Of a stretch of DNA of 24,194 bases, positions 15,334 to 22,327 are shown piece after piece. Numbering within the stretch: position 1 is the first letter of the stretch; every line of letters starts with the position of its first letter. The notes beneath the pieces were generated by a model. It made no database searches. It saw only the letters and a program-made list of their open reading frames with translations, and was not told where the DNA came from. The position numbers and the translations under genes are program-made. Source of the stretch: CAZYXZ01 sp964651395 (lineage in GTDB: Bacteria > Actinomycetota > Actinomycetes > BP-191); contig CAZYXZ010000047.1 of NCBI GenBank assembly GCA_964651395.1, positions 1 through 24,194 of the forward strand. The letters run 5' to 3'.

Positions 15334-15699
15334 TCAGCCGGCGGCGCTGCTCGGTGCAGGTGTGGACTTCGGGGCATCCGTCTTCGCGGGGGTGTCGGAC
15401 GTGGCGGGAGTGCCGCTCTTGGCGGGGGAGTCGGAGGTGCCGCCGTCCGACTTCGCCGCCGCGGGCTTGTCGCCGCTCTCGGCGGCCACGGACTTCTCGG
15501 CCGGCTTGGCGCTGCCGCCGGACTTGCGGCTGTCCGTCTTGTAGAACCCGGAGCCTTTGAACACCACTCCGACGGCGGAGAACAGCTTGCGCAGCTGCCC
15601 CCCGCACGCCGGGCACTCGGTCAGCGCGTCGTCGGTGAACCGCTGCACCGCCTCCAGCTCCTTGCCGCAGCTGGTGCAGCGGTACTCGTACGTGGGCAC
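15334..15699 (-). CDS. FmdB-family zinc ribbon protein with long disordered tail (Ruc-like)
   Basis: A 121-residue protein. The first 60 residues form a zinc ribbon with Cys8-x2-Cys11 and Cys29-x2-Cys32 (PTYEYRCTSCG, CPACGGQ) and the family motif VGVVFKGSGFYKTD. The remaining half is a low-complexity tail of Ser, Ala, Pro, Lys, Asp and Thr, expected to be disordered. The layout matches Ruc (Rv0991c) of Mycobacterium tuberculosis, a redox-regulated chaperone with a disordered C-terminus. It also occupies the same place, behind 5-formyl-THF cyclo-ligase. The GTG start at 15699 has GGAG seven bases upstream; a longer in-frame start at 15723 lies upstream of this site. Function by homology only. 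Confidence 0.85.
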   Translation of the reverse strand: MPTYEYRCTSCGKELEAVQRFTDDALTECPACGGQLRKLFSAVGVVFKGSGFYKTDSRKSGGSAKPAEKSVAAESGDKPAAAKSDGGTSDSPAKSGTPATSDTPAKTDAPKSTPAPSSAAG

Positions 15700-15723
15700 G
15701 GGCGATCTCCAGGCGGTTAGCAC

Positions 15724-16323
15724 TCAAAGGGGTCGACTGCTAATGATACGCAGGGTCCGGGTCGGGGTCACGACCACGTCCACCGGTACGTCGTGCGGCT
15801 CCGCGGGAATCTCGGCGAGGACCGCCGCGTCGGCGGCGAGGCCGACGGTCAGCGTGGCGGCCGGGAGGCGCGCCAGCAGCCGGTCGTAGTAGCCGGCGCC
15901 GCGGCCGAGGCGGGTGCCGTTCTCGTCGAACCCCAGCGCGGGGACGAGGACGAGGGCGGCCTCGGAGATCTCGCCGGCCGGACAGCTCTGGTCGGGCTCG
16001 GGCAGGCCGTAGCGGCCGATCGTGAGGTGCTGCGCCCCGGCGTACTCGCGCCAGGCCAGTGCGCCGCCGGGCTGGACCACGGGCAGCAGCAGGCGATGTC
16101 CGCGGCGGAGCAGCTCGTCGAGCAACGGCACCGTGGGCAGCTCGTGACCGGCCGCGGCGTAGCCCGCGACCGTGCTGCTCGTCGCGAGCTCGGGCAGGTC
16201 CAGTACGCGCTCGCGGATCGCGGCCGCCCAGGCGTCCGCGGCCCCGGGGCCGACGCGAGCGTGCACGGTGCGCAGCTGCGCACGCCGCCGCGCCTTCTCG
16301 GCGGCGACATCGGCGGGTGGCAC
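15724..16323 (-). CDS. 5-formyltetrahydrofolate cyclo-ligase
   Basis: A 199-residue enzyme that converts 5-formyl-THF with ATP to 5,10-methenyl-THF, in the cytosol. It carries the family signature ALGFDENGTRLGRGAGYYDR, an N-terminal KARRRAQLR phosphate-binding stretch, and TSSTVAGYAAAGHELPT. Length is typical. The GTG start at 16323 has no clear ribosome site. It is the first gene of a minus-strand run with fmdB 24 bp downstream, and it diverges from the diguanylate cyclase gene. Confidence 0.93.
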   Translation of the reverse strand: MPPADVAAEKARRRAQLRTVHARVGPGAADAWAAAIRERVLDLPELATSSTVAGYAAAGHELPTVPLLDELLRRGHRLLLPVVQPGGALAWREYAGAQHLTIGRYGLPEPDQSCPAGEISEAALVLVPALGFDENGTRLGRGAGYYDRLLARLPAATLTVGLAADAAVLAEIPAEPHDVPVDVVVTPTRTLRIISSRPL

Positions 16324-16391
16324 GGGGTCAGGATGGCATGGCTGCCGGGACAGCCAGGGTCACACTGGACGAGGATCAAGCAGTTGGCCGT

Positions 16392-16412
16392 TCATGTCGA
16401 CGCACGACATGA
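16392..16412. promoter_or_regulatory. 8-bp perfect inverted repeat upstream of the diguanylate cyclase gene
   Basis: TCATGTCG-ACGCA-CGACATGA lies 23 bases before the ATG at 16436 and just upstream of its ribosome site. The arms are 13 bp apart centre to centre, so it could be a dimer binding site or a hairpin in the leader. A second inverted repeat, TGGCTG-(6)-CAGCCA, lies at 16339-16356 in the same divergent gap. Confidence 0.45.
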
Positions 16413-16435
16413 GGACCCGGGGGGAAGGGAGCGCC

Positions 16436-18532
16436 ATGTCGTTGCGGCTGCGCCTGTTCCTCGCGTTCGTCGTGATGGTCGCCATCCCCCTGGCCATCTC
16501 GCTGTTCGTCGTGCTCCGCAACGTCGGCACCCAGCTCGACCGCGAGGTTCGCGCGCCGCTGCCGTCCGTGGCCGAGAACGCGGACGCCGTGCTCAGCCAG
16601 CTCGAGCAGCGTTCCCGTACGGCGGTCATCGAGCTCGGCCGCGGCTCGGTCGTCCGGGACCGGCTGCACCTCGACACGCCGATCACCCCGATCGAGCGCA
16701 ACCGGATCGCCGTCTTCCTCGAGGACTACGGCAGCAAGAGCGACCTGTTCCCGGACTTCATGGCCGTGACCGACGCCACCGGGGGGGTGCTCGCGGACTA
16801 CCAGCGTCGGCCACCTGAGTTCCGCGACGCGGAGCTCGCGCCGACCCTCGACGAGGTGATCGCCGCCACGTCGCGCAAGCCCGCGCGGCAGGCCGGTCCG
16901 TACACCGTCTACGCGGTGAGCGACCTCGTGAACGCGACGTCGCGCGAGCTGGTGGGGCGGCTGGTGGCCGGGTTCTGGCTCGACGACGAGACGCTGCGCC
17001 GTGAGGTCCGCGAGACCGGCGGCCGCGAGGTCACCCTGATGACGGTCGGCCACGTCATCGCGACGACCGTCGACGACAGCGGCCTGGTCGCGCGCCTGCC
17101 GGACGTGTCCCGCGGCGAGGACAGCTCCCGGCTCGGCGACGACGTCTTCGTCGCCCGGCTCACCTCCACGGTCAACGGCGTCGACATCGTGGCGACGGCG
17201 CCGCGCCAGACGGTCACCACGCGTCGCGGCGAGATCCTCCGCAGCCTGCTCCCCGTCCTCGTCGTCAGCCTGCTGCTGGCCGGGCTGCTCGGCCGCTGGG
17301 TCGCGCGGGTGACCACGCGGCCGCTGGAACAGCTGGCCGGGGCCGCACGTCGCGTCGCCGCGGGTCACCTCGACACGCACATCGACATCAGCTCGCACGA
17401 CGAGATCGGCCGGCTGGGCGAGGCGTTCAACACCATGACCGTCGAGCTGCGGCAGTACGTCGACGCGCTGCACCAGTCGCGCGACGAGCTCAGCGGCAGC
17501 CTGACCCGGTTGGGCGACACCCTGTCGAGCACGCACGACCTCAAGAAGATGCTCGCCGTGGTGCTCGAGACCGCGATGGTCACCAGCGGCGCCGAGGCCG
17601 GCTCCCTCATGCTCTTCGCGCGCAACCGCAACGAGCTGTTCCTCAAGGTCGGCCGTGGGCTCGACGGGCGGGTGTCCGGCAACGCGGTCCGCGTGAAGGT
17701 CGGCAGCGGCGTGGCCGGTCGCGTCGCCCGCACCGGCGAGCCGTTGCACGGGCGCGTCGGCGACGGCCCAGACCAGCTGCAGCTCGGCCCCAACGAGCCC
17801 AGTGCGCGAAGCCTCGTGGCCGTCCCGCTGCGCAGCCACGAGCGGATCATCGGCGTGCTCAGCCTGTACGACCGCCAGGACGGCACGGTCTTCGGCGAGG
17901 ACGACGTGTCGACGATCCGGGCGTTCGCGAACCAGGCGAGCACCGCGATCGACAACGTGCTGCTTCACCAGGAAGCGCAGCGGATGTCCATCACGGACGG
18001 CTTGACCGGGCTGTGGAACTACCGCTACTTCCAGATGAAGCTGACCGAGGAGCTGGAGCGGTCCGGCCGATTCCACCGTCCGCTCGCGCTCGTCATCCTC
18101 GACCTCGACCACTTCAAGAAGGTCAACGACGAGCATGGGCACCAGCGCGGCGACTCGGTGCTCATCGAGCTGAGCGCGCGCGTGAAGGCGACCATCCGCG
18201 AGGTCGACGTGCTCGCCCGCTACGGCGGTGAGGAGTTCGTCCTCGTCCTGCCCGAGACCGACGTCGACGGGGCGAAGAAGACCGCGGCCCGCATCTGCGA
18301 GGTCGTCCGGCAGCGCCCGTTCGGCGGCCGCGGCGAGACGCCGCTGGCCATCACCGTGTCCGTCGGCGCCGCCATCTACCCCCGGCACGCCGACGACGGC
18401 GCCGCGCTCATCGCGGCGGCCGACGCGGCGCTCTACGAAGCCAAGAACGGCGGTCGCGACCGCTACGTCCTGTCGACGTCGCAGCCGGTTCCGCCCTTCG
18501 AGCCGGAGAGCACGGCCCTCTCCGACCACTAG
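16436..18532 (+). CDS. Membrane diguanylate cyclase (sensor, HAMP, GAF, GGDEF)
   Basis: A 698-residue enzyme that makes cyclic di-GMP from two GTP. TM1 is at about 8-30. An extracytoplasmic sensor fills about 31-260 and TM2 lies at about 266-286. HAMP follows (about 287-340, ARVTTRPLEQLAGAARRVAAG), then a GAF domain (about 365-510) and GGDEF (about 520-685). The active site is GGEEF (597-601). An RxxD inhibition site, REVD (588-591), sits exactly five residues before it, so product feedback is expected. LTGLWNYRYF and DLDHFKKVND also fit. The ATG at 16436 is chosen because GGGGGAAGGGA (16420-16430) precedes it and TM1 starts there; longer readings add an antisense-like leader. galU starts 10 bp after its stop. 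Confidence 0.93.
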   Translation: MSLRLRLFLAFVVMVAIPLAISLFVVLRNVGTQLDREVRAPLPSVAENADAVLSQLEQRSRTAVIELGRGSVVRDRLHLDTPITPIERNRIAVFLEDYGSKSDLFPDFMAVTDATGGVLADYQRRPPEFRDAELAPTLDEVIAATSRKPARQAGPYTVYAVSDLVNATSRELVGRLVAGFWLDDETLRREVRETGGREVTLMTVGHVIATTVDDSGLVARLPDVSRGEDSSRLGDDVFVARLTSTVNGVDIVATAPRQTVTTRRGEILRSLLPVLVVSLLLAGLLGRWVARVTTRPLEQLAGAARRVAAGHLDTHIDISSHDEIGRLGEAFNTMTVELRQYVDALHQSRDELSGSLTRLGDTLSSTHDLKKMLAVVLETAMVTSGAEAGSLMLFARNRNELFLKVGRGLDGRVSGNAVRVKVGSGVAGRVARTGEPLHGRVGDGPDQLQLGPNEPSARSLVAVPLRSHERIIGVLSLYDRQDGTVFGEDDVSTIRAFANQASTAIDNVLLHQEAQRMSITDGLTGLWNYRYFQMKLTEELERSGRFHRPLALVILDLDHFKKVNDEHGHQRGDSVLIELSARVKATIREVDVLARYGGEEFVLVLPETDVDGAKKTAARICEVVRQRPFGGRGETPLAITVSVGAAIYPRHADDGAALIAAADAALYEAKNGGRDRYVLSTSQPVPPFEPESTALSDH

Positions 18533-18542
18533 TCTCGTGAGC

Positions 18543-19424
18543 ATGGATCGCTTGACCAAGGCCGTCATCCCGGCGGCCGGGCTGGGCACGCGCTTCCTGC
18601 CGGCCACCAAGGCCTCGCCCAAGGAGATGCTGCCGGTCGTCGACAAGCCGGCCATCCAGTACGTCGTGGAGGAGGCGGCGCGCGCCGGGCTGACCGACCT
18701 GCTGCTGGTCACCGGCCGCAACAAGCGCTCGCTCGAGGACCACTTCGACTACGCCTGGGAGCTCGAGGCGACCCTCGAGGCGAAGGGCGACACCGACCGA
18801 CTGGCCATGGTGCGCGAGGTGGCCGAGCTGGCGACCGTCCACTACATCCGCCAGGGCGACCCGCGTGGCCTCGGACATGCCGTCCTCTGCGCGCGGCAGC
18901 ACGTCGGCAACCTCCCGTTCGCCGTGCTCCTCGGCGACGACCTGATCCATCCGGACGACCACCTGCTCGACCGCATGATCGACGTGCAGGCGGAGACCGG
19001 TGGCAGCGTCCTCGCGCTGATGGAGGTACCCCGCGAGCAGGTGCACCTCTACGGGTGCGCAGCGGTCGAGGGCGCGGCCGGCGACATCCTGCGCATCACC
19101 GGCCTGGTCGAGAAGCCGTCCCCCGAGGAGGCGCCCAGCTCCTACGCCGTGATCGGCCGGTACGTGCTGAGCCCGGCCATCTTCGGCGCGCTCGCCGAGA
19201 CGAAGGAGGGCGCGGGCGGCGAGATCCAGCTCACCGACGGCATCCAGGCGCTGCTGGCCGACGAGCCCGTGCACGGTGTCGTCTTCCGCGGCCGCCGCTA
19301 CGACACGGGCGACCGGCTCGACTACCTGCGCACGGTGGTGCAGCTCGCGGTCGAGCGGCCCGACCTCGGTCCGGAGTTCCTTTCCTGGTTACGTGAGTTC
19401 ATCCGCGGCACCGACAGTCTGTGA
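18543..19424 (+). CDS. galU: UTP-glucose-1-phosphate uridylyltransferase
   Basis: A 293-residue nucleotidyltransferase making UDP-glucose for cell-envelope glycans. It shows the nucleotide-binding start VIPAAGLGTRFLPATKASPK and the motifs EMLPVVDKPAIQYVVEEA, RQGDPRGLGHAVLCA, LLGDDLI, GLVEKPSPEEAPSSYAVIGRY and GEIQLTDGI. Length is normal for GalU. No ribosome site lies in the 10 bases between the cyclase stop and the ATG, so translation may be coupled; an in-frame GTG at 18537 is possible. It opens the galU-glp-acetyltransferase-sepX cluster. Confidence 0.94.
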   Translation: MDRLTKAVIPAAGLGTRFLPATKASPKEMLPVVDKPAIQYVVEEAARAGLTDLLLVTGRNKRSLEDHFDYAWELEATLEAKGDTDRLAMVREVAELATVHYIRQGDPRGLGHAVLCARQHVGNLPFAVLLGDDLIHPDDHLLDRMIDVQAETGGSVLALMEVPREQVHLYGCAAVEGAAGDILRITGLVEKPSPEEAPSSYAVIGRYVLSPAIFGALAETKEGAGGEIQLTDGIQALLADEPVHGVVFRGRRYDTGDRLDYLRTVVQLAVERPDLGPEFLSWLREFIRGTDSL

Positions 19425-19488
19425 GAGGCATCGTGGTTCGGGGCCCCCGCGGCGGCGCGAGCGCAGCGAGCAGCGTCGTGGGGTTGCG

Positions 19489-20709
19489 ATGAAGTCGGTC
19501 GAGGAGTACGTACGGCACGTCCTCGGTGCCGTCACGCCGCTGGGCGCCATCGAGCTGCGGCTGCTCGATGCGCACGGGTGCCTGCTCGCCGAGACGGTCA
19601 CGTCGACCGGCCAGCTGCCGGCGTTCGACCTCGCCGCCGTCGACGGCTACGCCGTCCGCACCGCCGACCTCGACGCCGCGACTGCCGCGGTCCCGGTGAG
19701 CCTGCCCGTCGTCGGCGACGTGTCGCCCGGCCGCCCACCCACGTTGCGCATCCAGCCCGGCCTGTCCGCGCGCATCGCCGCCGGTGCGCCGGTGCCCAAC
19801 GGGGCGGATGCCGTCGTGCCCGCGCACTGGACGGACGGCGGCATCGCGCAGGTCCGCGTCTCCCGGCCGGTCCAGCCGGGGCAGGGCATCCGGCGCGCCG
19901 GGACGGACGTCGCACCGGGGGAGACGGTGCTCTCGCCGGGTGCGGCGCTCGGCTCGGCGCAGGTCGCGCTGCTGGCCGCGCTCGGTCGGCGGACTGCGGT
20001 GGTGCACCCGCAGCCGCGGGTCGTCGTGGTGTCCACCGGCACCGAGCTGGTCGAGCCGGGCGAACCCGTCTCCATCGGCCGGGTGCCCGACGCGAGCGGT
20101 CCGGCGCTCACCGCCGCGGTGCGCGAAGCCGGCGGAACGGCGTTCCGCGTCCCTCCGCTCCCCGACGACCCGCGCCGGTTGGCCGACGCGCTCGAGGACA
20201 ACCTCATCCAGGCCGACCTCGTGGTGACGACCGGCGGTCTGCGCCCGGGAGGGCAGGGGTCGCTGCGCACCGTCCTGGGCCGGCTCGGCACCATCGCGGT
20301 CGAGGAGGTGGCGATGTCCCCGGCCACGGTCCTGGGCTTCGGCACGATCGGCCCGGACGCGACGCCGCTGTTCGCCCTGCCGGGGTCGCCGGCGGCGGCG
20401 ATCGTCGCGTTCGAGGTCTTCGTCCGGCCGGCGTTGCGCCGCATGGTCGGCGCGACCAGCCTCGGGCGGCCGCAGGTCACCGCCGTCCTCACCGTGCCGC
20501 TCTTCGAGCTGCCACTCGGGGTCCGGCACTTCGTCCCGGTGCGCGTGTCCGCGGAGCGTGGCGGGTGGCAGGCGGAGCCGACCCGGCCGTCGGCGCCGGA
20601 GGCGCTGTCGGGCATGGCGTCGGCCAACGGTCTGGCCGTGCTGGGCGAAGAGGTGGTCGACGCGCCCGCAGGCACCCCCGTCCCGGTCTGGCTCCTGGAC
20701 CGGGGATGA
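19489..20709 (+). CDS. glp: MoeA-like / gephyrin-like protein with degraded active site (Glp candidate)
   Basis: A 406-residue protein with the full MoeA/gephyrin-E layout: N-terminal domains, an MPT-binding (MoCF) domain at about 175-320, and a C-terminal beta domain. It keeps AVDGYAVR (Asp52), RRAGTDV and STGTEL. Compared from memory with E. coli MoeA, key active-site positions differ. MTGAPVP is AAGAPVP; SGGVSxGxxD is TGGLRPGGQGS (247-258, acidic residue lost); KPGKP is SPATV (277-281, both lysines lost); PGNP is PGSP. Molybdenum insertion is therefore unlikely. The position between galU and a RimJ-type gene, with a SepX/GlpR-type gene next, is that of corynebacterial Glp, which binds FtsZ. 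The fold assignment is firm; the division role is inferred. The ATG has only a weak ribosome site. Confidence 0.85.
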   Translation: MKSVEEYVRHVLGAVTPLGAIELRLLDAHGCLLAETVTSTGQLPAFDLAAVDGYAVRTADLDAATAAVPVSLPVVGDVSPGRPPTLRIQPGLSARIAAGAPVPNGADAVVPAHWTDGGIAQVRVSRPVQPGQGIRRAGTDVAPGETVLSPGAALGSAQVALLAALGRRTAVVHPQPRVVVVSTGTELVEPGEPVSIGRVPDASGPALTAAVREAGGTAFRVPPLPDDPRRLADALEDNLIQADLVVTTGGLRPGGQGSLRTVLGRLGTIAVEEVAMSPATVLGFGTIGPDATPLFALPGSPAAAIVAFEVFVRPALRRMVGATSLGRPQVTAVLTVPLFELPLGVRHFVPVRVSAERGGWQAEPTRPSAPEALSGMASANGLAVLGEEVVDAPAGTPVPVWLLDRG

Positions 20710-20719
20710 GTCGCACCGC

Positions 20720-21352
20720 ATGAGCGCGCGCGCACCCGGTTGGCCGGCCGTCCTGCGGGACGGCGCCGTCTCGTTGCGCCCGTTCCGGCGCGGTGACGCG
20801 AGGACGTGGAGCACCGCGCGGCTGCGGAGCGAGGCCTGGCTGACGCCGTGGGAACCGTCGCTGCGCGCGCCGTACCGGGACCGCAACTCGCCGTCCGCGT
20901 TCGGCACGCTACGGCGCCGGCTCGCCGAGCAGGCGCGCGCCGGTACGACGCTGCCGTTCGCGATCTGCCTCGGTGACGCGGTCGTCGGGCAGCTCACCGT
21001 CGGCAACATCGTCCGCGGCAGCTTCAACTCCGGCTACCTCGGCTACTGGGTCGAGGAGCGCTACGCCGGCCAGGGCATCTGCCCGACCGCGGTGGCCCTC
21101 GCCGTCGACCACTGCTTCGGACCGGGGCGGCTGCACCGCGTCGAGGCGAACATCCGGCCCGAGAACGTCGCGAGCCGTCGCGTGGTCGAGAAGCTCGGCT
21201 TCCGTCAGGAGGGAATGCACCTGCGCTACCTCTCCATCGACGGCGCGTATCGCGACCACGTGAGCTATGCGCTCACCGCGGAAGACGTTCCCGCCGGTCT
21301 CCTCGCGCGGTGGCACGCGGTCCGAGATGACGAGATGGCGACCGAGACCTGA
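20720..21352 (+). CDS. GNAT acetyltransferase, RimJ/RimL type
   Basis: A 210-residue N-acetyltransferase. The core has LPFAICLGDAVVGQLTV, GYWVEERYAGQGICPTAVAL (acetyl-CoA pyrophosphate loop region), RVEANIRPENVASRRVVEKL and GFRQEGMHLRYLSIDG. The family acetylates protein N-termini or small molecules using acetyl-CoA in the cytosol; the target is unknown. It follows glp by 10 bp, with GGGGATGAG upstream, so the two are likely co-transcribed. It corresponds by position to Rv0995 (rimJ) of M. tuberculosis. Confidence 0.9.
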   Translation: MSARAPGWPAVLRDGAVSLRPFRRGDARTWSTARLRSEAWLTPWEPSLRAPYRDRNSPSAFGTLRRRLAEQARAGTTLPFAICLGDAVVGQLTVGNIVRGSFNSGYLGYWVEERYAGQGICPTAVALAVDHCFGPGRLHRVEANIRPENVASRRVVEKLGFRQEGMHLRYLSIDGAYRDHVSYALTAEDVPAGLLARWHAVRDDEMATET

Positions 21353-21360
21353 TCGCGACA

Positions 21361-21376
21361 CGTCGAATCGTCGACG
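21361..21376. promoter_or_regulatory. Small inverted repeat between the acetyltransferase and sepX genes
   Basis: CGTCGA-ATCG-TCGACG lies 8 bases after the acetyltransferase stop. It is a perfect 6-bp stem that could weaken read-through or bind a regulator. The rest of the 114-bp gap shows no clear promoter. Confidence 0.25.
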
Positions 21377-21454
21377 CCGTGGTGCGTGTATCCGGGGCGT
21401 GCGGCCCTTAGCGTCGAGGGCAGCGCAATGTCAAGGTCGTCCGCTCGGGTCGGG

Positions 21455-21459
21455 AGGAG
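21455..21459 (+). promoter_or_regulatory. Ribosome binding site that fixes a TTG start for the sepX-like gene
   Basis: AGGAG within GGGAGGAGAG lies 7 bases before TTG 21467. The competing ATG at 21428 has only GAGG, eight bases upstream. The 13 codons between the two starts include TCA, AGG twice and AGA, codons this genome otherwise avoids, so that stretch looks non-coding. Confidence 0.6.
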
Positions 21460-21466
21460 AGCGCCC

Positions 21467-22015
21467 TTGAGCGCAGTGCTCCTCATCGTGCTGGCCGCTC
21501 TCTGGGCGGCAGTGCTGATACCGGCGACTCTGCGGACAAGGGATACTGCGTCGGAGATGCGGTCTATCGACGGGTTCCACATGGCAATGCGAACGCTCTC
21601 CCGCCGGACGATGCCGGTGGACGGGCGCTACATCATGATTCCGACTCCGGCAGTGACGGACGCCCCGCGTCGCGAGACGCGCGCGCAGATGGCGCACCGC
21701 CGGACGATGCTGCTGCGCCTGTTCTGGGCAGCCGGTGGGTCACTGGTCCTGGTCGCGCTCTTCGGCGGGCCCTGGCTGTGGGTGCACGCGCTGGCCGACC
21801 TCGCCCTCGGCGGCTACGTCGTCTGGCTCCGCCGTGAGGCGGTCCGGCGTACGGCGGAGCTGCGCCAGGAGCGCCGGCAGGAGGTACGCCAGCGTGAGGC
21901 GGAGGAGCGGGAGCGCCGCGCGGCGGCGATCGCCGCGAGGCGCCAGCGCGAGGCGGTCCGGGCGGCCCTCGCGCCGGTCGACGAGCCCGTTCGCCGGCGC
22001 GTCGTCGGCGGCTGA
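21467..22015 (+). CDS. sepX: SepX/GlpR-like single-pass membrane protein with coiled-coil tail
   Basis: A 182-residue protein. An N-terminal membrane helix (SAVLLIVLAALWAAVLIP) is followed by LRTRDTASEMRSIDGFHMAMRTLSRR. A second hydrophobic stretch sits near the middle (LFWAAGGSLVLVALFGGPWLW, HALADLALGGYVVWL), then a charged Arg/Glu/Ala-rich helix likely to be a coiled coil. The start W-A-A-x-L-x-P-x-x-L-R-x-x-D and its place after galU-glp-rimJ match SepX of Streptomyces and GlpR of Corynebacterium. Those are membrane partners of the division machinery, and GlpR binds Glp. The similarity is recalled, not searched. Start choice is explained at the ribosome site; ATG 21428 is the alternative. 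The hydrophobic hairpin in the middle may mean more than one membrane pass. Confidence 0.75.
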   Translation: MSAVLLIVLAALWAAVLIPATLRTRDTASEMRSIDGFHMAMRTLSRRTMPVDGRYIMIPTPAVTDAPRRETRAQMAHRRTMLLRLFWAAGGSLVLVALFGGPWLWVHALADLALGGYVVWLRREAVRRTAELRQERRQEVRQREAEERERRAAAIAARRQREAVRAALAPVDEPVRRRVVGG

Positions 22016-22037
22016 CTGATACGGTTTGCCGCCCTCA

Positions 22038-22111
22038 GGGGGTGTAGCTCAGCCTGGTAGAGCGCTTCCCTCGCACGGAAGAGGCCAGGGGTTCGAGTCC
22101 CCTCACCTCCA
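22038..22111 (+). tRNA. tRNA-Ala (anticodon CGC)
   Basis: A 74-base cloverleaf. Acceptor GGGGGTG pairs with CACCTCC (one G-T pair), discriminator A. The D-arm is GCTC...GAGC. The anticodon stem CTTCC/GGAAG holds loop CTCGCAC, so the anticodon is CGC and it decodes GCG. The variable loop is AGGCC. The T-arm is AGGGG-TTCGAGT-CCCCT. CCA is not encoded. It lies 22 bases after the sepX-like stop. Confidence 0.96.
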
Positions 22112-22155
22112 CTACGCAGGAGCCGGTCCCGGCCCGGCGAATCCCTGAGCCGACG

Positions 22156-22179
22156 GCACGACGCCCCCAGACGTCGTGC
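22156..22179 (+). terminator. Hairpin downstream of tRNA-Ala, possible terminator
   Basis: GCACGACG (22156-22163) and CGTCGTGC (22172-22179) are perfect 8-bp arms with loop CCCCCAGA. It starts 44 bases after the tRNA and has no T-run. A second inverted repeat, CTCGGT...ACCGAG (22215-22242), lies farther on. The rest of the 216-bp gap is less GC-rich and holds a possible -10 box TATAAC at 22288-22293, without a convincing -35. Confidence 0.4.
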
Positions 22180-22327
22180 TGGTGGTGAGACAGGTGTTGC
22201 TCGTGGGAAAATGTCTCGGTTCGGTCAAGGTGCTACACCGAGAGGCTTCGACGACCGACAGAATGAGTAGATTTCGGCCTTGTTCGGTATAACTGCGGGG
22301 ACTTGATAACCCAACCTGGGGGTAGCA

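Noticed and set aside
16376..18724. 782-codon minus-strand ORF opposite the diguanylate cyclase
   Set aside because: Antisense frame with Asp/Val/Arg-rich composition and no motif; the plus strand encodes HAMP, GAF and GGEEF.
22261..22327. TATAAC / GATAAC as a defined promoter of the LPRTG gene
   Set aside because: No matching -35 at proper spacing; kept only as a remark in the terminator entry.
22112..22327. Riboswitch (cyclic di-GMP or cyclic di-AMP type) before the surface protein
   Set aside because: The conserved cores of these classes are not present by eye; only simple inverted repeats are seen.
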